DNA from: Pogonophryne albipinna
Taxonomy: Eukaryota; Chordata; Actinopteri; Perciformes; Artedidraconidae
Direction of reading: 5' to 3'
NCBI GenBank assembly: GCA_028583405.1
Contig: CM053256.1
Coordinates: 13,443,087 to 13,507,086, forward strand
DNA length: 64,000 bases
The position numbers and the translations under genes were made by a program. How positions within the stretch are numbered: position 1 is the first letter of the stretch; every line of letters starts with the position of its first letter. Below, piece by piece: positions 32,798-44,654 of this stretch. The notes beneath the pieces were generated by a model. It was not told the origin of the DNA, did not search any database, and saw nothing but the letters and a program-made list of their open reading frames with translations.

Positions 32798-34518
32798 CAT
32801 GGGCGTAGGAAGCATCCTGAATGTGGGGTGGACATTTTTAACGGGGGTGTGGGGTTTTCTGTATTCTGGTGCATTTTAACAGGTGGTTTGATACTTTTAT
32901 GTGGCTATACTAGCATGAGGGAAATGATGGGTACATTCTGTAATTTCATCCAGTAGTAAAGAAAGGAAACATATTTGATTATTAATTCAGAGCCGTCTTT
33001 GAATTAATAAAAAGCAGTTTAAATGTCAATTTTTTGTACATTTATAAACAACAATAAATATTTGTGAGTGCATTGAGAGATATTGTTGTGGAGAGTCATT
33101 TATATATAAATCGCAAAATACATGTGTGAATCCTTCTGTGAGCATTTATTAATATTGAGACTGATCTGACTCCATACAGATGTTAAGTTCACCTAGAAAT
33201 GGTATCATTGACTTAAATGTTCAAATAAATGTTGCTCTTCTGTCTATATTGGTCACATGATGCCCCTTGACTGAAATGTTTCCTGTTCAATATCCCCACT
33301 GATTTCCTTAACATTCTGTGATGAGAGTCCACATCACAATTTACTCTAAACTGCCATTTCCCTTTCATCACTCACCTCAGCAACGGACCTCTCTCCACTG
33401 TCCCTGTGTTCTGCCTCTGACTCACTCTCAAGCGCCTAGATGTCAAGAGAGGTGGTGAAGTGATCATTATTTATTGAGCAGTATACTCTTTCACATTCAA
33501 TCATAACAAGTCATACTGAATGTAAATACAACTGACTCTAAAGTAAGTCCCAGTCTGTGACATTGGACATTTTGAAGACTCAAAGTCCCAAGCAGTAGGT
33601 AGAATATTAGCTAGTCTATGTAATGTGCACAGAAAATAAACAGTTAACTGAATACTGGGATGGAAATTGCCTATAAGCACTCAGTAAAACATAAACACAC
33701 ACAAAAAGCTTCTGAATGATAAGAATTATAATTAAAACATAATGCACATTACCATTTTGAGAGAGAGTACCGAAGTTAAAGAACTCAGAAAATAATCTCT
33801 TATCGAACTGAGGCTCCAGTAAAACACACTGCGTCTCTACCATACAGTCTATGGTCTCCACAGTACATCATGGTGTTTACATGAGCACAGAGAGATGGGG
33901 TTATTCATGTTCCCTGTTTACATGATAAATACTAGTAACCTGGCATTTCGATGCCTTTTCTCATCTAAACTATTCAGTATTTGTATCTCTCTATCATGAC
34001 ATAAAGACGAAACTCCTCTCCAGAAGTGAGACGCTTTTGCCGCCGCCGCCATCACTGTTAACTGATTAACTGCTATCAGCTGGTATGTCCATGTTGTCTG
34101 GGGGAGAAAACATATCAAACCAAGAGATCGTCAGCTTTGATTTTCGCTGTATTAACAATGTCCTGAACACTTGGTGTGTGTGCCTTACCTCCGCTACCGG
34201 CATCGCTTCATACAACAGGTCTGAGCTGTCCAACTATGACAACACTCCTTGAACATGCGCGCGCTATGGGAGAATCTGCCTTGGTACAAAGTAGCAGTGA
34301 AAACATGGTACGGAGTTTAATTGATTTGGGCATTCTCTCAATAAGCAAGTGGAATGGATTTGATAGTGAAGCACTGACACAGCGCTCTACAAAGTGCGGC
34401 GAGTGGATGGACCGATTCACGGACTTTCCACATGGTAAAAGTGGGGGAGTCTAAACTAATCATTTGAAAAAGTGGGGGGGACTTGTCCCACCCTCATATA
34501 ATGGCTGCGACGCCCATG
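32798..34518. mobile_element. hAT-type element, 1721 bp, downstream of receptor B'
   Basis: GATAAAAG flanks both sides (32790-32797, 34519-34526); copy 1 of the duplication has the empty site (GAGAAAAAAGGATTG at about 14583). Ends are CATGGGCGTAGGAAGC and the inverse of CATGGGCGTCGCAGCC. No recognisable transposase; the frames inside are short. A further end of this family is at 53779. The insertion postdates the receptor duplication. Confidence 0.87.
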
Positions 34519-34526
34519 GATAAAAG

Positions 34527-35046
34527 GATTGTAAAATGTCATTTCCAGAGCAAAATAACCCAGCAGTTGTTTCAAAATAGATATAGCGAGTGAATTAAGT
34601 TTATCTCGGGTATATCTCCACAATGGAGCGAGCTTAAGTTTCGATTGCATGATATAGCCCAGCGCAACACCTACGTCAAACATGTTGCCACTTGTTTGTA
34701 CCATTTTCAGGCGATTTGTAATCTGTTCTAGAAAGACGATGTGTTTTTTGGGATTTCAAGAAGCATATGAAACAAACAATGGATGTATTTTATGAACATT
34801 TACAGTATTCATGCTGAAAGTAGATTTAGATGTTTTAGGAGTGAGATAGAGATTACTATCTAATATATGCATCCGATGAAGCATTGAATGAAGTCTGTTG
34901 ATGATCAGAGGCTGTTGTTGGGGCTGCATAAACGTTTTTTTATTGTTGTTTTGTAGGCAGACCATGCAGGCCTCAGAGAGTTAAACTTGGGCCTGCAACC
35001 ATCGGTTTACTGTATTTTGTTTTGAAAATCCACAGCGGAGGTTTGT
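34527..35046 (+). other. Duplication flank then unassigned sequence
   Basis: 34527-34588 continues the duplicated 3' flank (as 14590-14651). From about 34590 the sequence is unrelated to copy 1 and no feature is recognised. Confidence 0.45.
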
Positions 35047-35054
35047 GTCTTACT

Positions 35055-36455
35055 CAGGGGCGCCGCCAGGGATTTTGGGCCCCATGAAAATATATCACAT
35101 TGGGCCCGATTGGGCCCCACCACCAGGCCCAGGCCACGCCAACCAAGCACAATGCTGTAACCACACCTCCAGAACCAAACCGACTCATTTATGCTTTAAA
35201 TAACTCTACCTGTACAGGCTTGCATCTATCTTGTAGTCCAATACTAACTACACAATATTTACTGACACTGAGCGGTGAAAATATAACACGTGCAGACGTG
35301 CAGACGTGCAACATTCTACTGCAGTAGAATTCACTATTTGATATAACACTAACATTCCTGACAATAGACCTCAATAGTCATCTTTTATGGTGTACATGCA
35401 TTTGTAATAACATTTTTGAATGGAACATTCAAAAATCTAAATAAATATAACTTAAATATATACATGACCTCTTAAATTAAAATAAAGTGAACATTAACAC
35501 CAATATTATCATTTATAAAATGCTATAACAAAAAAAAATATATAAGCAGCAGATTTTTTTATTAAATATACATAGGCTACCAACTACAAAATAAGCGGGT
35601 ATTAAAGTGTAAACGGACAACAAAACGGAAATGGAAATGAAAAGTATTTTTCTCATCATACATCTTCTGTGTAGTGATCCAATATCGTTACCATAGCAAC
35701 AAGTCCTCCAACTCATACGACCAAATGGGTCGATTGTTCAAGCCCTTATTACGACCAAATATGTCGTTTGTTCAAGCGCTTAATACGACCTATAATTACG
35801 TTTTAAAGTTGTCGGCCTCTAGTGCTCCCGTTGAATGCAAACGTTACAGAGGGTTGTTTATTCACAAATAACCCTCTCTGTAAAATCCTAAATTGTAGGA
35901 TAGTTTGGCCATTAAAACGCTTTATGATTAGATTTCTAGCGAGAACTATATATTGTACTTTTAGAATCCACGTCCAGTCGATATGTAGGATCCTTTTCTT
36001 TTGAAAAAGTGGGTGACATACTGTCGCCCTTTAGTCCCTCTCTCTTGTCTTTCTCTCCTTTCTTTTCTCTTTTGAAAGCCTGACTTTGTTAGTCGTTGAG
36101 ACATGCTACACACGTAAGTACTAGCATCCCTGCTCCTCACATGCTCTCACTCTCTGCTAGAAAGGGCCGGTGCCGCACAGCGTTTGGAGGCAGGACCAAA
36201 CCATTACATGTAAATAGAGGGGGGTGTTCGATGCTTTGGATAATTCACTTTTGGAAGAAAACAAGTTAAATGAATCGTAATTTTAGTGAGTACATTATCA
36301 ATATGCCGTTATATTAATGCTAATTATTGATGATTGATGAAAGGTTACTTAAACATTTTTCTTAATGTAAATACATTTTTCTAAATGTTTGGAGCCCCTG
36401 TCAGTCACGGGCCCTTAGAATCGTCCTAACTTTTCACCCCCTTACGGCGCCCCTG
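35055..36455. mobile_element. hAT-type element, 1401 bp
   Basis: Near-identical 8-mers GTCTTACT (35047-35054) and GTCGTACT (36456-36463) flank ends CAGGGGCGCCGCCAGGG and the inverse of CAGGGGCGCCGTAAGGG. The subterminal region is rich in GGGCCC. No transposase seen. It contains short tandem repeats at 35717. Confidence 0.8.
35717..35800 (+). repeat. 34-bp tandem repeat with internal dyad
   Basis: Units ACGACCAAATGGGTCGATTG and ACGACCAAATATGTCGTTTG, each followed by TTCAAGC-CTTA-type sequence, then a partial third unit. Each unit has a CGAC/GTCG dyad. Confidence 0.65.
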
Positions 36456-36463
36456 GTCGTACT

Positions 36464-37033
36464 ACATGCGTTGTATTAAGCATTTCTCTCAGTAGCCAAC
36501 GATCTGTGAGTCTGTTGGACATAAACTCCGTAATAAATGTAGTCTACATTTCATAAGAGGTGTAAAACCTGAGGGGCATTTTAAAACGCATTTGAACTAA
36601 ATGCTTATATAATCTGTAGTTGTATTTGTATTGTTGATTTAATGTGTGAACGAGGCGATATAGAGAAGGTTAAGTTGTCATTATTCGGCTGTAATTTGTT
36701 ATATACTGTTGGAATGGTAACCAGGCCTATTGTTTCCGGATATGTGTGGAGTCAGGTGGTCCGTGAGTGTTTTTTTTATTGGTTAAGTGGTCCTTGGTAT
36801 GAAAAAGTTTGAGAAACACTGTATTGGATTGTCAAAGGGGGAGCCTCGTTGCGGGGAAATTATACAGATGGCTAGTCCGCCCCTGAAAAATGTCTATGCA
36901 CACGTTATTATTAATAATAATTAAAAAAAAAAAATTGATTAAAAAAAAATTAATTAAAAAAATGTATTCTTTTTTTTTATTTTCAATTTTTATTTTGTAA
37001 TCATCTCGCGACCCCCACTTTGGGAACCCCTGG
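36464..37033. other. Unassigned, with transposon ends
   Basis: 36464-36880 has no recognised feature. Around 36985-37034 the stretch GACCCCCACTTTGGGAACCCC resembles the end of a fish hAT-type repeat (its inverse begins CAGGGGTTCCCAAAGTGG). AT-rich homopolymer runs fill 36905-36985. Confidence 0.4.
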
Positions 37034-37124
37034 ACTCTAATCAATAGAAATTACTTGACTTAACCGTCAGATACCCCAGAACCACAGGCAAGTGTTATGA
37101 TCCATTATTGTATAGAAGTGAAAA

Positions 37125-37514
37125 TATGGTTATAAAACCAATATAAAAGTACATAACGATTGAGGTGTAAATTATATTTACTAGCTAGCTGCTAGCTGCT
37201 AACTGCCACAGCCGCCTTGTTAATATCAAAATCCATCATATAACAATCCAGTACCATGCTGTCATGAACGTGCGGCGCTGTTACGTGTACAAATTGACGT
37301 GCTTAATGTGAACGAGCCTTTTGCGGGGCGTGGTTAAAGTTGCGCATGCTCTATGAGCGCACATACGGGTACTTCTCAGGCATGACGGGTAATCTGTGAC
37401 GTTTCGCTCTCTCAAAAGTTGGGCCATTTTATCTTCATGCGCCAATGAGCAGCTCTCATAGGAATGAATGAGGCGCTGTATCCAGTTCTTATTATACATC
37501 CATGGCTAAGACAG
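37125..37514. other. No feature recognised
   Basis: Beyond the end of the duplication; no gene or repeat structure is supported before the recombinase remnant. Confidence 0.4.
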
Positions 37515-37789
37515 GGTGGATTGTCTGATAGTGTTATTCAGTCTATCCAGGCAGCTAGAGCGTGATCCACCACAGCCTGTTACAGGCCGAAGTGGCTGGG
37601 ATTCCTGCGCTGGTGTGAGGAGCGGAAAATAGAGCCCCTATCTGAGTTGGGATCTATTTTGTCGTACTTACAGTTATTGGTGGACAGAGGGCTTGCTCTT
37701 TCCACAGTGAAAGTGTATGCAGCAGCCATCTCGTCCTGCCATGAGGGATTGATGGCAGGTGTTGTGGCAGATATCTCTGCTCCGCGCCG

Positions 37790-38690
37790 ATCATATATGA
37801 GTTTGCTTTAAAAGAAGGGAAACCCAAAACAACCATGATAGGGGTTAAACAATAATCTGCTTTAATGATAAACGGTAAGAATACAAATACACTTCTCCAA
37901 AGGGGTAGGCCCAACCCCTGCTCTGGTCCAAATGCCGGGAGAACCTTTCATCTTGACGGCAGGAGCAAAAGAGAAAGAACCAACCGATAGAACAGGCTTA
38001 CATGCAGAAAACAAAACAGGAGGGGTTGGGTCAGCTGGTCATCTTTTCAGGTCATCTCATTGGAAGATGTAAAAGATGGCTTTTCATAGCGAATCAGCGC
38101 GAGCCAGCCAGGATAATAAACAAGTGTCTCTGAGATGGTAGTAAAATATATCTGGTGTCCGTTATCTCACTTTCCTGCATAGACTTTCACACACACACTT
38201 TCCTGCACATTCCAGAGGCCTGAGTTGGGTCTAAAGAATATTCTCTTGCTCACATCTTACTCCCATTATTTATACAAAGTAATTAAACACACACATATAC
38301 TATTCAAGATATGTAGACTTCCCTGAAACATGACATACTGGAGATCTTAAGCAGAAGGTACTCTCTTCCAACTAGCCCACTGCCCTGCTTACCTACACCT
38401 CCCCCACAGAGCAATAAAACCTGTTTACTCCAAGCACCCCAGAATGTTTGTGCAAGTTTTAGTCCTCACATTTATGAAAGGATAAAACAGAGAAATCAAT
38501 ACAAAACACAAACACAGGTACTGTTTAAACAGTATTCACTTAACTGCTACTATTGATAATTTCCAGAGAAACTCAAGGGGCCTCTTTTAATATCTGGAAG
38601 TTGCAACAAGACTTTCTGCCATTTCAAATGTAACACACTTCCCAAATATCAGATGATAATAATCTTCACAGGTCAGCCTTTTCTCAGCCA
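37790..38690. mobile_element. Unclassified insertion in the recombinase remnant
   Basis: About 900 bp without similarity to the recombinase separates its first two coding blocks. It could be a solo LTR or another transposon; I could not define termini or a target duplication. Boundaries are approximate. Confidence 0.35.
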
Positions 38691-38907
38691 CTAATGTTGC
38701 GCCTCCGCCCCGCAGTGGGACCTGCCACTGGTGCTCGAGGCTCTGGTCTCAGAACCATTTGAGCCTCTGGAGCTCTCCTCCCACTGTCGTGGAAGACAGC
38801 ATTGCTACTTGCCTTAACGTCAGCCAAGAGAGTGTCCGAGTTAACTGCTCTATCGGTGCACCCGAGTTGCTTTGTGATCCGGGGTGGCCAGAGCAGGGCG
38901 ACACTTA

Positions 38908-39662
38908 TGGCGCGTTTCCACTGCAGCGGGTAGCTCGCTTTAAGCGTGCCGAGCCGTGTGGGGCCCGTTTTTGGTTGCGTTTCCACTTGGCCTAGTTTTG
39001 GCGCGGGGCTACTTTTTCACCTTTTTTCTGGCCCGACTAAATCGTGGTTCTAGGGCCAGGAACAACCAGGCTGAGTCGGGCTGAGTATGCAAAACTAGAG
39101 AGAGAATCGCTAGCAAGGGGGCTACAACTACAACAAGATGAACATATTTGACCGTGATTTAATTGTAATACACGTTTCAAAATGATGCCGAAGTAACAAC
39201 ATACTGATACCGGTTAGTCAAAACCATGAATTAATGCTTTGACAAGTCTGCAGACAGACGGCAGGCGAAAAACCCTTTTAAAATGCGTGCTTTCTAAATG
39301 GAGCTTGGCTAAGCTAACGTTATATATGCTCCGACCGTCCACACTCACAACAACGGCCTATACAGACATAAATAAACCAGCGACTGTATTCGCCATGACA
39401 CAGGCAGTCTGTGGTTTGTACTTGTTTAACTTTTGTCTAGTTTCTGAACAGATACGAAGAGCTGTGAGCTCTGAGTGCTAAGAGCTAACGGCTGTGTTGT
39501 TGTTTGGGGCGCTCATTGAAGATGACGTCACGGCTCCGCCTACACTGCGTTACTATAGTAACTACCCCAGTTCCTAAACTGTAATGGAAGCGCAGCATTA
39601 AAGTGAGCCGGGCCTAATAAGGCCTAACCAAACCGAGCGAGGCCTGCAGTGGAAACGCACCA
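38908..39662. mobile_element. PIF/Harbinger-like MITE, 755 bp
   Basis: TTA flanks both sides (38905-38907, 39663-39665). Ends are TGGCGCGTTTCCACTGCAG and the inverse of TGGTGCGTTTCCACTGCAG, 19 bp with one mismatch. A 3-bp TTA duplication is the Harbinger signature. Frames inside are not conserved coding sequence. Confidence 0.82.
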
Positions 39663-40150
39663 TTAGACCGAACCCCTCCTTTGTGCCCAAGAGCCTAAGG
39701 AGTGCGTTCAGGTCGAGGGCTATTCAGTTGGGGGGCTTTAATCTTTCACCCCACAGTCGGGCGAGGGAGGCTAAATTGCACCTCCTCTGCCCGGTGCGTG
39801 TGCTAGCGTGTTATGTGGAGCACCCTTAGATGCACTGAACAGCTGTTTGTGTGCTTCGGGGGCGGGGTGAACGGGAAAGCCCTTTCCAAGAAACGCCTGG
39901 CAGGCTGGCTCTGCGAGTGCATTGCACATGCCTACGGACAGGCGGGGAGAGTCTTCCCCACTGGGGTCCGTGCACACTCTACACAAGCTATGGCTGTGTC
40001 AACAGCCTTATTTAACAGCGTGAGTGTGGAGGACATATGCACGGCGGCGTCTTGGTCAACGCCAGGCCCCTTCATAAAGTTTTATTTCTTAGACATGTCA
40101 GACTCCTTTTCATCGTCTGTGCTTGCTGGGGCAACACAGGACTGGTGAGG

Positions 40151-40967
40151 AGGGAGGGGGGCTGTGGGTCAGTGGGACGTGACGCACACTGGGCCCATAG
40201 AGGCTGGAGGACTCATTACCCCTGCTTTAGGGCAGGGGGGAGGGGGAGTCCTCCACGTCATAGCACACCTCCGCGGGGTAAGCGCGTCAGGGTGTGGGGC
40301 TGCGGCTGTGTCAGCACCAATTTTTTCTCCACGGTTACGACCGAGGGAAAGGTGAGTGAGGCGCAGCGGCTGCTAACCAGAGACAGTCAGAGACAGTGAG
40401 ATGGAACAGTGTTGTTGTGGGACGACAGCGCGTGTATACATCGGGGCTCCGCCCACTGTACCCATAGAGTCCATAGAGGGCGGAGCCTGTGAGAGATATA
40501 ATGAGGGGTTACGTATGGTAACCCTTGTTATATAAACACAGGCGGAGCCCTCAACTCAGGGGCCCTGTCTGTCCTATGCTGCTCGCTGAAGAGAAGTGTA
40601 GGATGACGGGAATGGGAGGCATGGCCGCAGGCCCGGCTCCAGGATGAAATGACTGAGGGCGCTGTTAAAAAATCAGAGGGGGCGATTATTTTTTCACAAC
40701 AACGGAAAATACTGGCAATGTAATTAATTGACACACCAAGCTTTTTTTCTTCTCACTGCTCTATCTCTTTGCTTCTTTATTTGTATTCCGGATTTACTCC
40801 TATCATTCTGTTATTTTCCTCTGATATTTAACAATAGTACATATTATTAGATGGCTGCACTTTGGTTAACAGACTAACATTGATTTCCTCAATGTATAAA
40901 TTGAAAGGCTCTGTAATTATACCATAACCTTTTCTCCTCTATCCATTAACTCGTCTTCCTATACAGA

Positions 40968-40998
<31 letters not shown>

Positions 40999-41272
40999 TC
41001 TACTCTATATCAGGATTAACCTCTTAAACCCCACGGACCCGTCGAAGGGGCCGAAGTCACAACATCTGCAAGCAAAAGTGTCTGAGGGCTTCTTAAGATG
41101 TAATAAACTATGAATGTTTTATGTCCATATAATGGGAAGAAACTCAGTTAACTGATCTTTTTTCTTTTTTTTTCTTCTTTTTTTAAACCCAAAATGCTAA
41201 CTGAAAGCCTCTGAATTAGCAACGAGCGAAAAATGCTAACAGATTACTGCACAGAAAATCAGTAATAAAACC
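40151..41272. other. DIRS terminal-type sequence and unassigned DNA
   Basis: 40440-40560 contains GGGTTACGTATGGTAACCC, a palindromic segment, with GGCGGAGCC repeats. A related inverted segment (TAACAAGAGTTACCATACAT, TAACCCCTCG) is at 54191-54222. These look like DIRS element termini. The rest has no recognised gene. Confidence 0.45.
40971..40999 (+). repeat. (ACTT)7 microsatellite
   Basis: Seven perfect ACTT units. Confidence 0.9.
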
Positions 41273-41280
41273 CTTATTAT

Positions 41281-42073
41281 TAGTGGTGCACGATATTAGG
41301 AATTATGACTTCATCCCGATAAACCCGATAAAAGTATTAATAGCCCCGATAATATACAATATATTTTTTGGGTAAAAAAAAGAAAAAAATACTGCGCTGT
41401 GGGTGGATTGGGATGAGGGGCGCTTGTTTTTCACTCGGCTCCTCCCGTTTTGCCAGTACTGTGGTATTAGTGGTTTAGGAAGAGGGGAGTTTTTCACAAA
41501 TCCAGCGCTCCCTAACTCATGCCTGTCTGTGACGTAAATGGTGTGCGGCCGTGAAGCCAGGACAGTAAACAAACATGTCGTCGGTAGTATGGGACTATTT
41601 CAAAGTTTCAGAGTTAGATAGTTCGCTTGCTATTTGTACAAATGCAATGCAGAAGTTCCACGAGGAGGGGAAAAAGGCAACGAGCTATAATACTTCAAAC
41701 CTGATTAGTCACCTGAAACATCGCCATCGCTACGATGGTGTGTTAAAAGCGTACGAAGATGCCTGCGCTGCTAAACTAGCGGCAAATCCAAAGCCAGCTG
41801 CAAAGGCACCGGGGCTTTTACCTATCGACGAGGCTTTTGAAAAAGGCAAGAACTTTATTTGGGAAAATAAATATGGTCACTTTGAAGAGTCAAAACTGTT
41901 CTTGGATTTGTTTTGTTCATAGTAGTAATGCTCATGTCATTTGCTCACTACTAGTCTTTTTTTTACCACCAGGTGTGCAAAAACTACAGGTACATCGGTA
42001 TCGGTATCGGTCTTGAGAAGCAGGAAGTTATCGGTAGCCTATCGGTTTCAAAAACTAATATCGTGCATCCCTA
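41281..42073 (+). mobile_element. Internally deleted hAT element (BED-finger type), 793 bp
   Basis: CTTATTAT is duplicated at 41273-41280 and 42074-42081. Ends are TAGTGGTGCACGATATTAG and the inverse of TAGGGATGCACGATATTAG. The frame at 41575-41922 (115 codons) begins MSSVVWDYFKVSELDSSLAI, followed by YNTSNLISHLKHRH, the first part of a BED-type DNA-binding domain. The second zinc-binding Cys is replaced (CTNA). It ends a few residues after the domain, so the catalytic core has been deleted. Non-autonomous. Confidence 0.86.
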
Positions 42074-42371
42074 CTTATTATTTATCTTTTCTGCACATCC
42101 AACCCATCGATTCGCATCGTGAGATGACACAGAATCGTTTGGTACATACATCATCACTCTATGATAAGAACTTGCGACTTTATGAACAAAAACAGACATC
42201 AAAACATGTGGCGCTAGGTAGCTAAAAACGCTAACATGGCCTACCTTGGTCGTTGTCTGGTCAAAACTGGTCTTCAATGGCATTAAAACGATAAAAACGC
42301 TGCTGAAGTTAATCCATAGGTTAATCCAATGTGTCTGTGTCCCTTTGAAATGATTTCTGATCATCCATAAG

Positions 42372-43407
42372 CAGTGTTGTGCTAGTTACTGAAAACCAGT
42401 AACTAGTTACCATTACTAGTTACTTCATTTCAAAAGTAACTCAGTTACTTTACTGATTACTTACACCAAAAAGTAATGCGTTACTGTGAAAAGTAACGTT
42501 TTAGTTACTTAAAAAAAGGGCTCCCATTAATGCCCTTATAGCCTTCATTTCAGTACTGTTATTGCATTGGAGAATAATACCATCTGTTGATCAACTTGAC
42601 ATGCATTATATGCAATCTGGATTGCATCGATATTAGCTGGCTTTCCATTTTTGTATATTCTTTCTCCAGGTAGTTGGAAAAAGTTTTCCGTCCCATATAC
42701 TGTGTGCTGCCCGGACATGGTATCATGCTAACTAGCTCCCTGAAAGCGGGTGACTCCACTCCACTGTAGCAATAGCCTGCATGTGTTCTACAACATACCG
42801 TGCAATGGCTTTATCGACTTTTCCCTGGCTAGCAGTCCCTTGGTTACAATCCAGCCGCTGTTGCTTAGGTGGAGGTGGAGTGGCGTCAGCTGAGTCTCTG
42901 TGGTCTTAGTTAGGCTACTAGCTTCGTCCCAGCATGTTGTTTTTGCAGATGTTTTAAGAGATTTGAATGACTGGTTTGGGCAGTAGATAGGCTCTTTGAC
43001 CCGCCAGGACACAACTTACATTTAACTAAAACGTTCTTTTCTTTGTGCTCGACAAAAGTGAAATAGTGAAAATATCTCCAGGTGGAGAAACTAGACTTGA
43101 GCTCCGCCGCCGCCATGATAGTCTTGTTAGTAAACAACACAAACACGCCCACAGCCCGTCTCCGCATGTGACACAGTAAGTATTTAAGTACATTTACTCA
43201 AGTACTGTACTTAAGTACAGTTCTCATCTCTGTTCGCCTGGCTGTTGACTATATAAAAAAACTAACGCAGTAACGGAGTAACGCACCATGTAGTAACGGT
43301 AACTGAGTTACTGAATTTAAAAAGTAATGCGTTAGAGTACTAGTTACTGCCAAAAATAACGGCGTTACAGTAACGCGTTACTTTGTAACGCGTTAGTCCC
43401 AACACTG
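42372..43407 (-). mobile_element. Internally deleted hAT element (BED-finger type), 1036 bp
   Basis: TCCATAAG is duplicated at 42364-42371 and 43408-43415. Ends are CAGTGTTGTGCTAGTTAC and the inverse of CAGTGTTGGGACTAACGC, with subterminal repeats of AGTAACG/GTTACT. The minus-strand frame 42910-43167 encodes a BED finger (KCKLC, then SNLLKHLQKQH). 42788-43012 continues in another frame with conserved-looking hAT sequence before internal deletion. Around 43170-43230 it contains TACTTAAGTAC-type repeats shared with 56663. Confidence 0.86.
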
Positions 43408-43415
43408 TCCATAAG

Positions 43416-44439
43416 CAATAAACCTGCTTTTCCGTTTCCAGATGTCAGAGCGAGAGATAGCTTCACTCATGCAAAACTACATGCGCAAAGCCCCCACCTT
43501 TTTGTGTTAACGTTGGTGTCTATGTGAAAACCCCCCTTCGATTCCATTGGCTCTAGCGGTTATAAACAGATTTCATTCGTCAAAATCGACCAAGGGGGGC
43601 CAGAGATATGGATAATCCACCCAAATTACCCCAGAAGTGTTTGTTTTTTTGCTAAATCTCTCTAAAAAGGTCAAATTTCACTTGTTTTGTATCAATCTTG
43701 ATACAGGGTACTTACTATATGTTGTACTTTGGATTCCTAAAGCTTTTAGTCTACTAACCCATCATCCAAAGATAGTTTTCACTATAAGTAAAAAATAATT
43801 TTTGGACGGACACTATAATTTACAGTTTTTTACTATGTTCAATCTGAATTTTCTTTAAAATAAAAAACATCTATATTGATTCTGACTTTTCTACATCCAA
43901 CTCACAGGTTTATCATTACTTTGAGAAAAAATATTATTAATTTCCCCCTTTTTAGAAGTGTAGTTATGGTCATTTGTTCTAGAAATGTCATTTTCGAGCC
44001 TGAGACCTGAAAAACAGGCTTGGGGTCTAACCCTAACCTAAATTAATCTGGTTGATTTTTTATTTCCGGGATTGAATGTTCAAACCAAGGCCTAAAACCT
44101 GGCATTTCATAACAAAGTGACTAATATAGGAACCAAATGTAATATTGGATAAAATACTACACCAAATGTACAGACACAGATTAAACAGTCCCAACTCCAA
44201 ACTCCAAGTCCCCTGGTTTGTCTCTAGAGTCTAACTGCCATGAGAAAAATCCAATCAATGTTCCAAAATCCGTCACTAGATGTCGCTCATTGTACCAATA
44301 CGGATACGGTTTAAATAATACATAACATATCATTGTTATTATTATAGTAAAAGGGCTCGCTTTTGCAAAATCCTGATCCATACAGGCATTGCAGCCCTAA
44401 ATAATAACAAGTAACCACCATGTGTGGTGCTATCTGTAG
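43416..44439. other. No gene recognised
   Basis: AT-rich sequence without a supported gene or transposon boundary. Confidence 0.4.
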
Positions 44440-44510
44440 ATGTCTGTTCACAGTGCTGTGAAAATGAATTTCCCCCTGGGGACAATAAATCTAATCTAAA
44501 CTAATTTAAT
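44440..44510 (+). mobile_element. LINE-type 3' tail
   Basis: GTGAAAATGAATTTCCCCCT followed by GGGGACAATAAATCTAATCT resembles the common L2-like LINE 3' end in teleosts. Upstream LINE coding sequence is not present. Confidence 0.5.
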
Positions 44511-44654
44511 ATTCAATCCTGTACTTGGTTATTGAGAACATACATTCGTAATTTACCTAGTTTAAAGCACTTTTGTTGTAATACTATGGATTTAGATGAC
44601 ACTACTAGCCGACTTTCTTTTGTCCAATATTTTGCGGGAAGGTACATTGAATTA

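Larger units (their letters stand above)
27216..37124 (+). repeat. Segmental duplication, copy 2
   Basis: Partner of 8997-15126. It is enlarged by the hAT element at 32798-34518 and by sequence at 34590-37034 including the hAT at 35055-36455. The internal order (A tail, flank, TAG array, B exon 1, B exon 2, 3' flank) is unchanged. Small differences: TAG 16 versus 12 units, a 76-bp deletion upstream of exon 1, and several intron indels. Confidence 0.85.
37515..40150 (+). pseudogene. DIRS-type tyrosine recombinase remnant
   Basis: Three separated coding blocks of a DIRS-family recombinase in order. 37520-37780 is the N-terminal part (LGFLRWCEERKIEP, LSTVKVYAAAIS) with an in-frame stop at about 37567. 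38728-38873 has WDLPLVLEALVSEPFEPL and, after a frameshift, the first catalytic Arg in TSAKRVSELTALS. 39813-40148 is the C-terminal catalytic part (TEQLFVCFGG, GVRAHSTQAMA, SVEDICTAASWSTP, FYFLD). The usual His-x-x-Arg reads His-Ser-Thr-Gln, so the second catalytic Arg is lost. The blocks are separated by unknown sequence (about 37790-38690) and a Harbinger-type MITE. Not functional. Confidence 0.8.

Noticed and set aside
38684..38995. Frames of 78-100 codons on both strands
   Set aside because: They combine DIRS remnant sequence with the Harbinger MITE end; the DIRS reading frame is a different one.
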